This document shows, piece by piece, positions 50,126 to 58,449 of a DNA stretch of 64,000 nt. Location of the stretch: the NCBI RefSeq assembly GCF_015070875.1, contig NZ_JADDIV010000003.1:124001-188000 (forward strand). Reading direction: 5' to 3'. Each line of letters opens with the position of its first letter. Positions within the stretch are counted from its first letter, which is position 1. A model generated the notes under the pieces. The model was not told the origin of the DNA, did no database searches, and worked only from the letters and a program-made list of their open reading frames with translations. The position numbers were made by a program, and so were the translations under genes. Origin of the DNA: Ramlibacter pallidus. GTDB taxonomy: Bacteria > Pseudomonadota > Gammaproteobacteria > Burkholderiales > Burkholderiaceae_C.

Positions 50126-50598
50126 ATCTGCGCATCGGCGAAGGCTGGGACACGCACGCCCTCGTGCCGGGCCGGCGGCTGGTGCTGGGCGGGGTGGAGA
50201 TCCCCTACGAACGCGGGCTGCTCGGGCATTCGGATGCCGATGCCTTGCTGCACGCCATCACCGATGCGGTGCTGGGCGCGGCGGGGCTGGGGGACATCGG
50301 GCGGCATTTCCCCGACACCGACGAGCGCTTCCGCGGCGCCGATTCGGTGGTGCTGCTGGCCGAGGCGGTGAGGCGCGCGCGCGAGGCCGGCTGGACCCTC
50401 GTCAACATCGACAGCACCATCGTGGCGCAGGCGCCGAAGCTCGCGCCGCACATCGAGGCCATGCGCACGCGCATCGCGCAGGCGCTGGACCTGCAGCCCG
50501 GGCAGGTGAACGTGAAGGCGAAGACGGCGGAGAAGCTGGGCCCCGTCGGAATGGGGCAGAGCATCGAGGCGCGGGCGGTGGTGCTGCTGGCGGGGTGA
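50122..50598 (+). CDS. ispF: 2-C-methyl-D-erythritol 2,4-cyclodiphosphate synthase
   Basis: A 158-residue trimeric zinc enzyme. The metal ligands are in [13 protein letters not shown] (Asp10, His12) and [14 protein letters not shown] (second His), with the CDP-binding loops [14 protein letters not shown] and [14 protein letters not shown]. It converts the ispE product to MEcPP. It is encoded next to and coupled with ispD as separate proteins, not the fused IspDF of other lineages. Confidence 0.95.
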   Translation: MNLRIGEGWDTHALVPGRRLVLGGVEIPYERGLLGHSDADALLHAITDAVLGAAGLGDIGRHFPDTDERFRGADSVVLLAEAVRRAREAGWTLVNIDSTIVAQAPKLAPHIEAMRTRIAQALDLQPGQVNVKAKTAEKLGPVGMGQSIEARAVVLLAG

Positions 50599-50610
50599 GT
50601 TTCCATAGCC

Positions 50611-50989
50611 GACATCCCCGCGCAGACGGGGATCCAGGGCTCCCGCATCCGGGGTGCGTCGCGCCAGGCGGTGCGCGGTGCAGTCCCGCTGGTGCCTCGC
50701 CCTGCGCTGCGCTCCGGGTGCGCTGGAAGGCTGTTCCCGGCGGCGATCCGGCCAAACTCACTGCGAGTTTGCCGCGCGCGGCAAACTCTCCGTTCAAGCA
50801 AATGCCCGGAAATCAGTGCACGGTCGCAGCTCTCGATACGCGCTACGCGCTCTCGTAGACCTGCTTCGCCGCCGGGAACAGCCTTCCAGCTGAGGCCCCT
50901 TCATGCGGGCCTGCACCGCGCACCGCCTGGCGCGACGTTTGGCGCTGTAGATGCGGGAGCCCTGGGTCCCCGCCTCCGCGGGGATGACG
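50611..50989. repeat. large nested palindromic repeat cassette, copy 2
   Basis: The best-preserved copy. REP-like ends at 50611-50639 and 50960-50989 enclose nested inverted arms: CTCCCGCATC/GATGCGGGAG (50640-50649 with 50950-50959), a perfect 26-bp arm (50658-50683 with 50911-50936), and a perfect 25-bp arm (50722-50746 with 50866-50890). Inside is a perfect 24-bp palindrome (50765-50788, arms GAGTTTGCCGCG). It fills the convergent gap between ispF and the EnvZ-like gene and has no credible ORF. Confidence 0.85.
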
Positions 50990-50997
50990 AGGCCTGC

Positions 50998-52473
50998 TCA
51001 GGCCGTCGCTTCGCGCGCCGCCCCGCGGTTTTCCGACTCGCGGTTCGCGCCGCCCGGCACCGGGGGCATCTGCCGCGGGCGCTGCAGCTTGATGTGCGCG
51101 GCGAGGCCGCCGGACGTGGTGTTCGACAGCGCGAAGATCCCGCCCATGCGCTGCACCGTCTTGTCGACGATCGCCAGTCCCAGGCCGGCGCCGGTGGCGG
51201 CGGTCCGGGCCGCGTCGCCGCGGAAGAAGGGCTTGACCAGGTTGGGCAGGGCCTCCGGCGACACGCCCATGCCATGGTCGCGCACCTTCAGCAGCACCCA
51301 TTCGTTGCGCGCGCGCGCGGCGATGTCCACCACGGCAACGCCGGTCTCCGGCGTCTTGCCGTAGCGGCGGGCGTTCTCCAGAAGGTTGGAGATGACGCGG
51401 GCCAGTTCGACTTCGTCCGCCAGCACCTGCATGTTCTTGGGCATGTCGACGTTGACGCGGATGTCGCCATGGTCCTCGATCGCGTACATGCAGGCTTCGA
51501 CGACGTCGTTCAGCACCACCGGCTTGAGCTCCGCGTGGTCCGGCCGCGCGTAGTCCAGGAACTTGTCGATGATGGCGTCGAGCTGGTCGATGTCGGCGGC
51601 CATGTGCTCGCGCGCATCGGCGTCGACCACGCTCATCTCGGTTTCCAGGCGCAGGCGCGCCAGGGGCGTGCGCAGGTCGTGCGAGATGCCGGCCAGCATG
51701 ACCGCGCGGTCCTGCTCGATCTTGGCCAGCTGCTGCGCCATGCGGTTGAAGCCGATGTTCACCTCGCGGATCTCGCTGGTGACCGCCTTCTCGTCGAGGC
51801 GGCTGGCGTCGAAGTCGCCGTCGCGCACGCGGCTGGCGGCGAAAGACAGCTGCTTCAACGGCCGGTTGATCAGGCGCGCGATGACCGCGGCGCCGGCGAG
51901 CGACAGGGCGGCCGCCGTGATCAGCCAGACCAGCCAGGTGCGGCCACCGACCTGGGAGAACCGCGTGCGGTCCATCAGCATCCAGTAGTCGTCGCGGTCG
52001 ATCTTGAAGCCGACCCACAGGCCTTCCTCGCCGTTGACGGCACTGGCCATCAGCGTGCCGCTGCCGAGGCGCCCGACCAGTTCGTCGACGATGCGCCGGT
52101 CCATGGCGCTGCCGGTGATGGAGGCGAACTTGTCCTTCGGCTCGCGCGGCAGGATGCGCACGCCCTCCTGGTCGGCCAGGGTCTTGATCAGGGACACGCG
52201 CGCGATCGGGTCGGCGTGCACCAGCGCCGCGCGGCTGAGGTTCACCAGCGACGCGATCTGCTGCGCCGTCTGCATGGCGCGCGGCTCGAATTCCAGCGCG
52301 CGGAAGGTCTGCAGCCACGCCACCACCGAGCCGATCAGCAGCAGCGACAGCAGGAAGAAGGTGCGCCAGAAGAGGGAAAGGCCCAGCCGGGGCCGCATCT
52401 CCAGCGGCGCCGGGGCGGTCTCCAGCGGCGCCGGGCTGGTCTGTTCGGCCTGCGTCATCACGGCACGGATCAT
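50998..52473 (-). CDS. EnvZ-like sensor histidine kinase
   Basis: A 491-residue membrane kinase that is the likely partner of the OmpR-type regulator 82 bp upstream in the same orientation. An N-terminal cytoplasmic segment is followed by TM1 (about 36-56), a periplasmic sensor (57-178), TM2 (179-200), HAMP (201-254), HisKA with AGISHDLRTPLARLRLETEM (His265), and HATPase_c with NLLENARRYGKTPETGVA, DHGMGVSPEA and GAGLGLAIVDKTVQRMGG. The dimerisation motif SHDLRTPLARLR is that of the EnvZ group. A Pro-rich tail follows. Confidence 0.9.
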   Translation of the reverse strand: MIRAVMTQAEQTSPAPLETAPAPLEMRPRLGLSLFWRTFFLLSLLLIGSVVAWLQTFRALEFEPRAMQTAQQIASLVNLSRAALVHADPIARVSLIKTLADQEGVRILPREPKDKFASITGSAMDRRIVDELVGRLGSGTLMASAVNGEEGLWVGFKIDRDDYWMLMDRTRFSQVGGRTWLVWLITAAALSLAGAAVIARLINRPLKQLSFAASRVRDGDFDASRLDEKAVTSEIREVNIGFNRMAQQLAKIEQDRAVMLAGISHDLRTPLARLRLETEMSVVDADAREHMAADIDQLDAIIDKFLDYARPDHAELKPVVLNDVVEACMYAIEDHGDIRVNVDMPKNMQVLADEVELARVISNLLENARRYGKTPETGVAVVDIAARARNEWVLLKVRDHGMGVSPEALPNLVKPFFRGDAARTAATGAGLGLAIVDKTVQRMGGIFALSNTTSGGLAAHIKLQRPRQMPPVPGGANRESENRGAAREATA

Positions 52474-52555
52474 GGTCCCAACGAATGCTTGCCTGTCATG
52501 CCGTGATTGGAGCGCACGCGGAAGGTCTTGTCATCCGCGGCGCCCCGGGGAGGGT

Positions 52556-53287
52556 TCAACCCGCGCCGTCCGGCACGAAGACGTAGCCCACGCCCCACAC
52601 GGTCTGGATGTAGCGCGGCGAGGCGGGGTCGGCCTCGATGAGCTTGCGCAGGCGCGAGACCTGCACGTCCAGGCTGCGGTCGAAGGGCTCGAACTCGCGG
52701 CCGCGGGCCAGCTGCGCCAGCTTCTCGCGCGACAGCGGCTGGCGCGGATGGCGCACCAGCGCCTTGAGCATGGCGAACTCGCCGGTGGTCAGCGGCAGTT
52801 CCTCGCCGTTCTTGCGCAGGGTGCGGGCCCCGAGGTCGAAGGCGAACGGGCCGAAGGAAACGACCTCGTTCTCGGAGGAGGGCGCGCCCGGCGCTTCCTG
52901 CGCCGGCCGGCGGCGCAGCACCGCGTGGACGCGGGCCAGCAGCTCGCGCGGGTTGAAGGGCTTGCCCAGGTAGTCGTCGGCGCCGACTTCCAGGCCCACG
53001 ATGCGGTCGACGTCCTCGCCCTTGGCGGTGAGCATGATGATCGGCGTGCGGTCGTTCGCGGCCCGCAGGCGGCGGCAGATGGACAGGCCGTCTTCCCCCG
53101 GCATCATCAGGTCCAGCACGATCAGGTCGGCCGTTTCGCGCAGCATCAGGCGGTTGAGCGCCTTGCCGTCTTCGGCCAGGATGACCTCGAAGCCTTCCTG
53201 CGTCAGGTAGCGGCGGAGCAGGTCGCGGATGCGGGCGTCGTCGTCCACCACCAGGATCTTGTCGGTCCGTGCTGCAGCTTGGGTCAT
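52556..53287 (-). CDS. ompR: OmpR family response regulator
   Basis: A 243-residue two-domain regulator. The receiver has acidic pocket DDDAR (near 15-19), phosphoacceptor Asp59 in LIVLDLMMPGEDG, and conserved Thr/Lys positions MLTAKG and KPFNPRE. The winged helix (about 145-238) has GEFAMLKALVRHPRQPLSRE and the recognition region RSLDVQVSRLRKLIE and the wing IQTVWGVGYVFVPD. It is followed 82 bp later by the EnvZ-like gene, giving an OmpR/EnvZ pair that may sense osmolarity or envelope state. Confidence 0.92.
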   Translation of the reverse strand: MTQAAARTDKILVVDDDARIRDLLRRYLTQEGFEVILAEDGKALNRLMLRETADLIVLDLMMPGEDGLSICRRLRAANDRTPIIMLTAKGEDVDRIVGLEVGADDYLGKPFNPRELLARVHAVLRRRPAQEAPGAPSSENEVVSFGPFAFDLGARTLRKNGEELPLTTGEFAMLKALVRHPRQPLSREKLAQLARGREFEPFDRSLDVQVSRLRKLIEADPASPRYIQTVWGVGYVFVPDGAG

Positions 53288-53304
53288 GGTTCTCCAGGGT
53301 CCAA

Positions 53305-53382
53305 TTTGTAACAGCGCCGATTCTGAAGGCCGAATCCACCCGAATCCGGGTTTTCACCGTTGGCTTTTCACTGTGTTACAAA
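53305..53382. promoter_or_regulatory. inverted TTTGTAACA sites in the region upstream of ompR
   Basis: TTTGTAACA (53305-53313) is mirrored exactly by TGTTACAAA (53374-53382), 60 bp apart. GTAACA-type half-sites are known for OmpR-family regulators. Their position 18 bp upstream of the ompR start and about 70 bp upstream of the gene at 53453 suggests autoregulation and control of the divergent operon. Binding is inferred. Confidence 0.4.
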
Positions 53383-53452
53383 TGTTGCCCCAGCAGGAGC
53401 GCAGTGACAAGAGGGAAGTGAACCGTCCCGCGGGCCACGCGTTCTGAGGGGG

Positions 53453-53683
53453 ATGAAGTACCTCGCCGCATCCCTCGCGGTGGCCTGCGCGACCACGAAC
53501 GTGGGCGCGGCGCCGCCTCCGAACCCCCACGTCGTCCACCTGCGCGAGGTGCTGCAGCAATACCATCCCGGCTCCGCGCCGTCGCCGCGCGCACTCAGCG
53601 CGAGCGAGCGGGCGGAGCTGCGCCGCCAGCTCCTGGAGCAGGCGGCGCCGTCCATCCCACCAAAACGACAAGGAAAACGATGA
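53453..53683 (+). CDS. small secreted protein of unknown function
   Basis: A 76-residue protein with a probable signal peptide (MKYLAASLAVACATTNVGAA) and a short basic helical mature part with ASERAELRRQLLEQ. I do not recognise a family. It starts after an AGGGGG ribosome-binding site and overlaps the SIMPL gene by 4 bp (ATGA), so the two form an operon that may be controlled by the TTTGTAACA sites upstream. Confidence 0.6.
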   Translation: MKYLAASLAVACATTNVGAAPPPNPHVVHLREVLQQYHPGSAPSPRALSASERAELRRQLLEQAAPSIPPKRQGKR

Positions 53684-54387
53684 ACCCCCGACACCTGCTG
53701 GCCGGCTGCGCGCTGGCCGCCGCCGCCATGACCGCTCCCGCCCAGACGATCACCGCCACGCCGCCCCAGAACGTGCTGCAGCTGCAGGCCGAAGGACGCG
53801 TCGAGGTGCAGCAGGACCTGCTGACGATGACCCTGAGCACGGCGCGCGACGGCCAGGACCCGGGGGTCGTGCAGACGCAGCTGAAGACGGCGCTCGATGC
53901 GGCGCTGGCCGAGGCGAAGAAGGCGGCGCAGCCGGGACAGCTGGACGTGCGCACCGGCAACTTCGCGATCTACCCGCGGCACAACCGCGAAGGCCGCATC
54001 AGCGGCTGGACCGGCACCGCCGAACTGATCCTGGAAGGCCGCGACCTGGCGCGCATCACCCAGACCGCCGGCCGGATCACCACCATGACGCTGGGCGGCG
54101 TGAGCTTCGGCCTGAGCCGGGAGCAGCGCGCGCGCGTGGAGACCGAGGCGCAGGCGATGGCCATCGAACGCTTCAAGGCCAAGGCGCAGGAGCTCGCCCG
54201 CGGCTTCGGCTTCGCCGGCTACACGCTGCGCGAGGTCGCCGTGAACACCAACGAGCCGGGCTTCGCCCCCCGCATGCGGATGATGGCGCAGGACGCCAAG
54301 GCCGCGTCGATGGAATCCGCCGTGCCGGTCGAGCCGGGCAAGGCTTCGGTGGTGGTCATCGTCTCGGGTTCGGTACAGCTGCGCTGA
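53680..54387 (+). CDS. SIMPL domain (DUF541) periplasmic protein
   Basis: A 235-residue exported protein. The signal peptide (about 1-22) is followed by the SIMPL/DUF541 fold: NVLQLQAEGRVEVQQDLLTM, PGQLDVRTGNFAIYPRHNRE, ISGWTGTAELILEGRDL and the C-terminal VSGSVQLR. The E. coli relative YggE reduces oxidative damage, and others bind as oligomers in the envelope. Role here unknown. Confidence 0.86.
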   Translation: MNPRHLLAGCALAAAAMTAPAQTITATPPQNVLQLQAEGRVEVQQDLLTMTLSTARDGQDPGVVQTQLKTALDAALAEAKKAAQPGQLDVRTGNFAIYPRHNREGRISGWTGTAELILEGRDLARITQTAGRITTMTLGGVSFGLSREQRARVETEAQAMAIERFKAKAQELARGFGFAGYTLREVAVNTNEPGFAPRMRMMAQDAKAASMESAVPVEPGKASVVVIVSGSVQLR

Positions 54388-54456
54388 CCTGCGCCCATCC
54401 CCGGGCAGGCTGCAGTCCGACAGGCCAGCCGTGCGCGCACGGCTAAGCTGTGCCGC

Positions 54457-55446
54457 ATGTCCGCTGTCCTCTCCCCGATGCAAGAAGCCGCCACGCCGGC
54501 GCGCGCGCAGCGCGCCGATGCGGAATTCTTCATCGTGCTGAACGAAGGTTCCGGCAAGGAGGAGAAGGGCGGCGTGCGCGAGGCGATCGAAGCCGAACTC
54601 CAGCGCGCGGGCCGCCGCTACCAGTTCGTCCCGGTGCCGCCGGGCGAGATCCTGCAGGCCTGCCAGCAGGCGGCCAAGCTCGCCAGCGAGCAGGGCGGGG
54701 TGCTGGTGGGCGCCGGCGGCGACGGCACCATCAATTGCGCGGCGCAGGCCGCGCTGACGCATGACTGTCCCCTGGGCCTCATCGCCCAGGGCACCTTCAA
54801 CCTGTTCGCCCGCGAACTGGGCTTGTCGCTCGACGCCGCGGAAGCCACGCGCTTCCTCCTGCATGCGGCGCCCGAGCCGGTGCAGGTCTGCCTGGCCAAC
54901 GAGAAGGTGTTCCTGGTGAACGCCTCCGTCGGCCTCTATCCCAAGCTGCTCGCCGACCGCGAAGAGGTCAAGCAGCGGCTCGGCCGCCGGCGCTGGATCG
55001 CCATGCTGGCCGCGCTGAAGAGCCTGCTGGAATGGCGGCTGCAGCTCACGCTGGACAGCGAGATGGACGGCGAGCTGGCGCAACTGCGCACGGCAAGTGT
55101 GTTCCTCTGCAACAACCGCTTGCAGCTGCAGCGCGTGGGCATCCAGGACTACGTGGTGGAGCAGGTGGGGCAGGGCCGCATGGCGTGCCTGCTGGTGCCC
55201 ACGATGCGCTGGTGGGCCAAGCTGCGCATGGTGGCTTCGGCCGCGTTCGGCACCCTGGGCGACGACGGGCGCATCCAGGCCTTCCCGCTGCGCTCCATCA
55301 CCGTCAGCTCGCGCAACGCGCGCCGGCTGAAGGTGGCCACCGATGGCGAGGTGCAGTTCATGGAGCTGCCGATCCGCTTCACCGTCTCGCCCAAGCCGTT
55401 GCGGGTGATGCTGCCGCCCCTCGAGGAGCGCCTGCCGCCCAAATGA
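54457..55446 (+). CDS. diacylglycerol kinase family (lipid kinase-like) protein
   Basis: A 329-residue protein of the DagK/YegS/LCB5 family. The nucleotide-binding signature GGDGTINCAAQAAL (near residue 88) lies in GVLVGAGGDGT, and LIAQGTFNLFARELG is the following family block. An N-terminal FIVLNEGSGKEEKGGV and C-terminal beta-sandwich part are also present. Members phosphorylate diacylglycerol or related lipids in ATP-dependent fashion. The gene is coupled to the phosphoesterase by a 4-bp overlap. Confidence 0.86.
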   Translation: MSAVLSPMQEAATPARAQRADAEFFIVLNEGSGKEEKGGVREAIEAELQRAGRRYQFVPVPPGEILQACQQAAKLASEQGGVLVGAGGDGTINCAAQAALTHDCPLGLIAQGTFNLFARELGLSLDAAEATRFLLHAAPEPVQVCLANEKVFLVNASVGLYPKLLADREEVKQRLGRRRWIAMLAALKSLLEWRLQLTLDSEMDGELAQLRTASVFLCNNRLQLQRVGIQDYVVEQVGQGRMACLLVPTMRWWAKLRMVASAAFGTLGDDGRIQAFPLRSITVSSRNARRLKVATDGEVQFMELPIRFTVSPKPLRVMLPPLEERLPPK

Positions 55447-56261
55447 CGGTCCTGCTGCACATCTCCGACACCCACTTCGGCACCGAGGAACCCCCGGTGG
55501 TCGCCGCCCTGCAGGCGCTCGTGCGCGAGCAGAAGCCGGATGCCGTCATCCTGAGCGGCGACATCACGCAGCGCGCGCGCGCCGCGCAGTTTCAGGCCGC
55601 GCGCGCCTTCTGCGATTCGCTGGGCGTGCCGCACCTGCTGACGCTGCCGGGCAACCACGACATCCCGCTGTACAACGTGGCGGCCAGGCTGCTTGCGCCG
55701 TACGCCGGCTACAAGGCCTGCTTCGGCGACGACCTGGAGCCGGAGCTGGAGTTCGCCGACGTGCTGGTGCTGGGCGTGAACACCACGCGGCCGGAGCGGC
55801 ACAAGGACGGCGTGGTCTCGGTCAAGCAGGTGAACCGCGTCGTGCAGCGCCTGCACAAGGCGCGGCGCGAGCAGCTGCGGGTGGTGGTGACGCACCAGCC
55901 CGCCTGCGTGATGCGGCCCGAGGACGAGAAGGACCGCCTGCATGGCGGCGAAGTCGCGGTGCAGGCCTGGGCCCGCGCGGGGGCCGACCTGGTGCTGGGC
56001 GGGCACATCCACCTGCCGTACGTGAGCGACGTCTGTGCCCTTGCCAAGCCGGCCGCGCCGCGCCCGATGTTCTGCGTCCAGGCCGGCACCGCCTTGTCGC
56101 ACCGCGTCCGGCATGGCTCGCCGAACTCGATCAACATCATCCGCTGGTCGCCGCCAGGGGAGGGCGCCCCGCGGCAGTGCAAGGTGGAGCGCTGGGACTT
56201 CGACCTGGCGGAGTGCCGGTTCGAGATGACGCATCCGTACGATCTGACGCTGGGCGAGTAA
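55443..56261 (+). CDS. metallophosphoesterase (calcineurin-like)
   Basis: A 272-residue two-metal phosphoesterase. The five family blocks are visible: LLHISDTHFGT, ILSGDITQRAR, LPGNHDIPLYN, VVTHQPAC and LVLGGHIHLPY. There is no signal peptide. The group includes cyclic-nucleotide, nucleotide and lipid-headgroup phosphatases. Coupling to the lipid-kinase-like gene suggests that kinase and phosphatase act on the same lipid or metabolite; that is inference. Confidence 0.88.
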   Translation: MTVLLHISDTHFGTEEPPVVAALQALVREQKPDAVILSGDITQRARAAQFQAARAFCDSLGVPHLLTLPGNHDIPLYNVAARLLAPYAGYKACFGDDLEPELEFADVLVLGVNTTRPERHKDGVVSVKQVNRVVQRLHKARREQLRVVVTHQPACVMRPEDEKDRLHGGEVAVQAWARAGADLVLGGHIHLPYVSDVCALAKPAAPRPMFCVQAGTALSHRVRHGSPNSINIIRWSPPGEGAPRQCKVERWDFDLAECRFEMTHPYDLTLGE

Positions 56262-56282
56262 CCTGCCTTTCCCCGCCCCCGC

Positions 56283-56652
56283 CGTCATCCCCGCGGCGGC
56301 GGGGATCCAGGGCTTTGACTAGGGGGCCGACAGGCCCACCTCCGGCCTCGAACGTCGCGCCAGGCGGCGGGCGGTGCCGGCCCGCAATCAGGGGCCTCGG
56401 CTGGAAGGCTGTTCCCGGCTGCGACTGTGCACTGATTTCCGGGCTTCTGTTTGAACGGAGAGTTTGCCGCGCGCGGCAAACTCGGAAGTGAGTTAGGCCG
56501 GATCGCCGCCGGGAGCAGCCTTCCAGCGCACCCGGAACGAGCGATAGCGGAGTGCAGGGCGAGGCACCGCGGGACGGCACCGCCCGCCGCCTGGCGCGAC
56601 GGACCCGGGAGGAATGCGGGCGCCCTGGATTCCCGCCTGCGCGGGAATGACG
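56283..56652. repeat. large nested palindromic repeat cassette, copy 3 (inverted, internally deleted)
   Basis: REP-like ends at 56283-56312 and 56623-56652 bound about 310 bp. The perfect 25-bp arms are 56354-56378 and 56576-56600. The central palindrome (arms GAGTTTGCCGCG) lies at 56460-56483. It aligns with copy 1 as the reverse complement. About 45 bp that copies 1 and 2 carry around the CGCTACGCGCTCTCGTAG region are missing here, which removes one of the inner symmetric stretches. It fills the convergent gap between the phosphoesterase and 3-hydroxybutyrate dehydrogenase genes. Confidence 0.8.
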
Positions 56653-56661
56653 GGTGTGCGC

Positions 56662-57429
56662 CTATTGCGCCGCCCAGCCCCCATCCATGTTCCACGCCAC
56701 GCCGCGCACGTTCTTCGCCGCGTCGGAGCAGAAGAAGACTGCCAGTTCCCCGAGCTCCTCGGGCGTCGTGAACTGCAGCGACGGCTCCTTCTCGGCCAGC
56801 AGCTGCTTCTTGGCGTCCTCGTTCGACAGCCCGAACTGCTGCGCCCGCGCATCCACCTGCTTCTGCACCAGCGGCGTCAGCACCCAGCCCGGGCAGATCG
56901 CGTTGCAGGTGATGCCCGTGGTGGCGTTCTCGAGCGCGGTGACCTTGGTCAGGCCGACGATGCCGTGCTTGGCGGCGACATAGGCGGACTTCTGGGCCGA
57001 GGCGACCAGTCCGTGCACCGAGGCCACGTTGATGATCCGGCCCCAGCCGGCCTTCTTCATCGCGGGCAGCGCCAGCCGGGTGGTGTGGAAGGCACTGGTG
57101 AGGTTGATGGCGAGGATGGCGTCCCACCGTTCGGGCGGGAAGTCCTCGATGGGCGCGACGTGCTGGATGCCGGCGTTGTTGACCAGGATGTCGACGCCGC
57201 CGAAGCTGGCCGCGTACTGCATCATGTCCTCGATGTCGGCCGGCTTGCTCATGTCGGCCGCGTGGTAGCCGACGCGCACGCCCAGCGCCTCGACCTCGGC
57301 CTTCGGACCGCTGCTGTCGCCGAAGCCATTGAGGACGATGCCGGCGCCCTGCCGCGCCAGCGCCTTGGCGATGCCCAGGCCGATGCCGCTGGTGGAGCCG
57401 GTGACGAGGGCGGTCTTGCCTTTGAGCAT
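56662..57429 (-). CDS. bdhA: 3-hydroxybutyrate dehydrogenase
   Basis: A 255-residue classical short-chain dehydrogenase. Rossmann loop VTGSTSGIGLGIAKALA, NNAGIQH, catalytic Ser in NVASVHGLVAS and YVAAKHG (YxxxK), and the pattern PGWVLTPLVQKQVDARAQ are those of D-3-hydroxybutyrate dehydrogenase. It would oxidise 3-hydroxybutyrate from PHB mobilisation to acetoacetate. The gene diverges from an alpha/beta hydrolase and is followed by a repeat cassette. Confidence 0.9.
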   Translation of the reverse strand: MLKGKTALVTGSTSGIGLGIAKALARQGAGIVLNGFGDSSGPKAEVEALGVRVGYHAADMSKPADIEDMMQYAASFGGVDILVNNAGIQHVAPIEDFPPERWDAILAINLTSAFHTTRLALPAMKKAGWGRIINVASVHGLVASAQKSAYVAAKHGIVGLTKVTALENATTGITCNAICPGWVLTPLVQKQVDARAQQFGLSNEDAKKQLLAEKEPSLQFTTPEELGELAVFFCSDAAKNVRGVAWNMDGGWAAQ

Positions 57430-57504
57430 GGGAATCTCTCCTGCGCGCGATTGCTTTACGATGATGCGGCCGAGCGTAATCGCATCCGGCCCGCACGCGC
57501 ATCC

Positions 57505-58449
57505 ATGACCGTCCCTACGCTGAACTACGTATCCTGCCCGGACGCGACCGGCAGCCATCGCATGGCGTACTGGCTGTGGGGCGCCTCCGACGCGCCGCAC
57601 CTCGTCGTCTGCGCGCACGGCCTGTCGCGGCAGGGCCGCGACTTCGACACGCTGGCACGTGCACTGCTCGCCGCCGGCGGGCCGGGCGTGCGCGTCGCCT
57701 GCCCCGACGTCGTGGGCCGCGGCCGCAGCGAGTGGCTGCGCGACCCCATGGGCTACGGCATCCCCACCTATGCGGCGGACATGCTGCAGATGCTGGGCCA
57801 GCTGCACCAGGAGGCGCCGGTGCGGACGCTCGACTGGGTCGGCACCAGCATGGGCGGGCTGATCGGCATGGCGCTGGCCGGAGCGCCCCACGTGCCGCTG
57901 CCGGTGCCCCTGCGAAGGCTGGTGCTGAACGACGTCGGGCCGGTCATCCAGTGGGCCGCGCTGCAGCGCATCGGCACCTATCTCGGCCACGTGGGCCGCT
58001 TCGAGTCCGTGCAGCAGGCAGCCGATGCCATGTGGCAGGTGTCGCAAGGTTTCGGCCCGCACGCGCCCGAGGCCTGGCTGGCGCTGTCGCAGGCCATGGT
58101 GAAGCCGCTGCCCGAGGGCGGCTTCACGCTGCACTACGACCCGGCGATCGCGGTGCCCTTCCGGGCGCTCGACGAGGTCGCGGCGAAAGCCGGGCAGGCC
58201 GCGTTGTGGCAGCTGTATGACGGCATCCGCGCGCGCACGCTGCTGCTGCGCGGCGCCCAGTCGGACCTGCTGTCGCGGGAGACGGCGGCCGAAATGTGCC
58301 GCCGCGGCCCGAAGCCGCGGCTGGTCGAATTCGCGGGCGTGGGCCACGCGCCCACCCTCATTGCATCCGACCAGGTGGAGGCCGTGACCGGCTTCCTCCT
58401 GGCCACCGATACCGCCATCGATGAAGAGCCACACAGCGGAACAGGGTGA
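57505..58449 (+). CDS. alpha/beta hydrolase
   Basis: A 314-residue alpha/beta-hydrolase. It has HLVVCAHGLSRQGRDFDTLA (oxyanion region), the elbow VGTSMGGLIGMALAG with the nucleophile Ser, and a C-terminal FAGVGHAPTLIASDQ with the catalytic His. It has no export signal. Divergence from 3-hydroxybutyrate dehydrogenase raises a PHB-oligomer or ester role, but the position next to relA is the only other clue. The stop lies 29 bp inside the relA gene. Confidence 0.85.
   Translation: MTVPTLNYVSCPDATGSHRMAYWLWGASDAPHLVVCAHGLSRQGRDFDTLARALLAAGGPGVRVACPDVVGRGRSEWLRDPMGYGIPTYAADMLQMLGQLHQEAPVRTLDWVGTSMGGLIGMALAGAPHVPLPVPLRRLVLNDVGPVIQWAALQRIGTYLGHVGRFESVQQAADAMWQVSQGFGPHAPEAWLALSQAMVKPLPEGGFTLHYDPAIAVPFRALDEVAAKAGQAALWQLYDGIRARTLLLRGAQSDLLSRETAAEMCRRGPKPRLVEFAGVGHAPTLIASDQVEAVTGFLLATDTAIDEEPHSGTG

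Noticed and set aside
50402-50858. Short open frames inside the repeat cassettes, giving similar peptides at each copy.
   Set aside because: The similarity follows from the DNA repeat itself. There are no ribosome-binding sites and frames differ between copies; they are better seen as a non-coding element.
45461-56652. A CRISPR array or an IS element at the repeat cassettes.
   Set aside because: The repeats are not short and regularly spaced with unique spacers, and no transposase gene or IS-type termini are present in the window.
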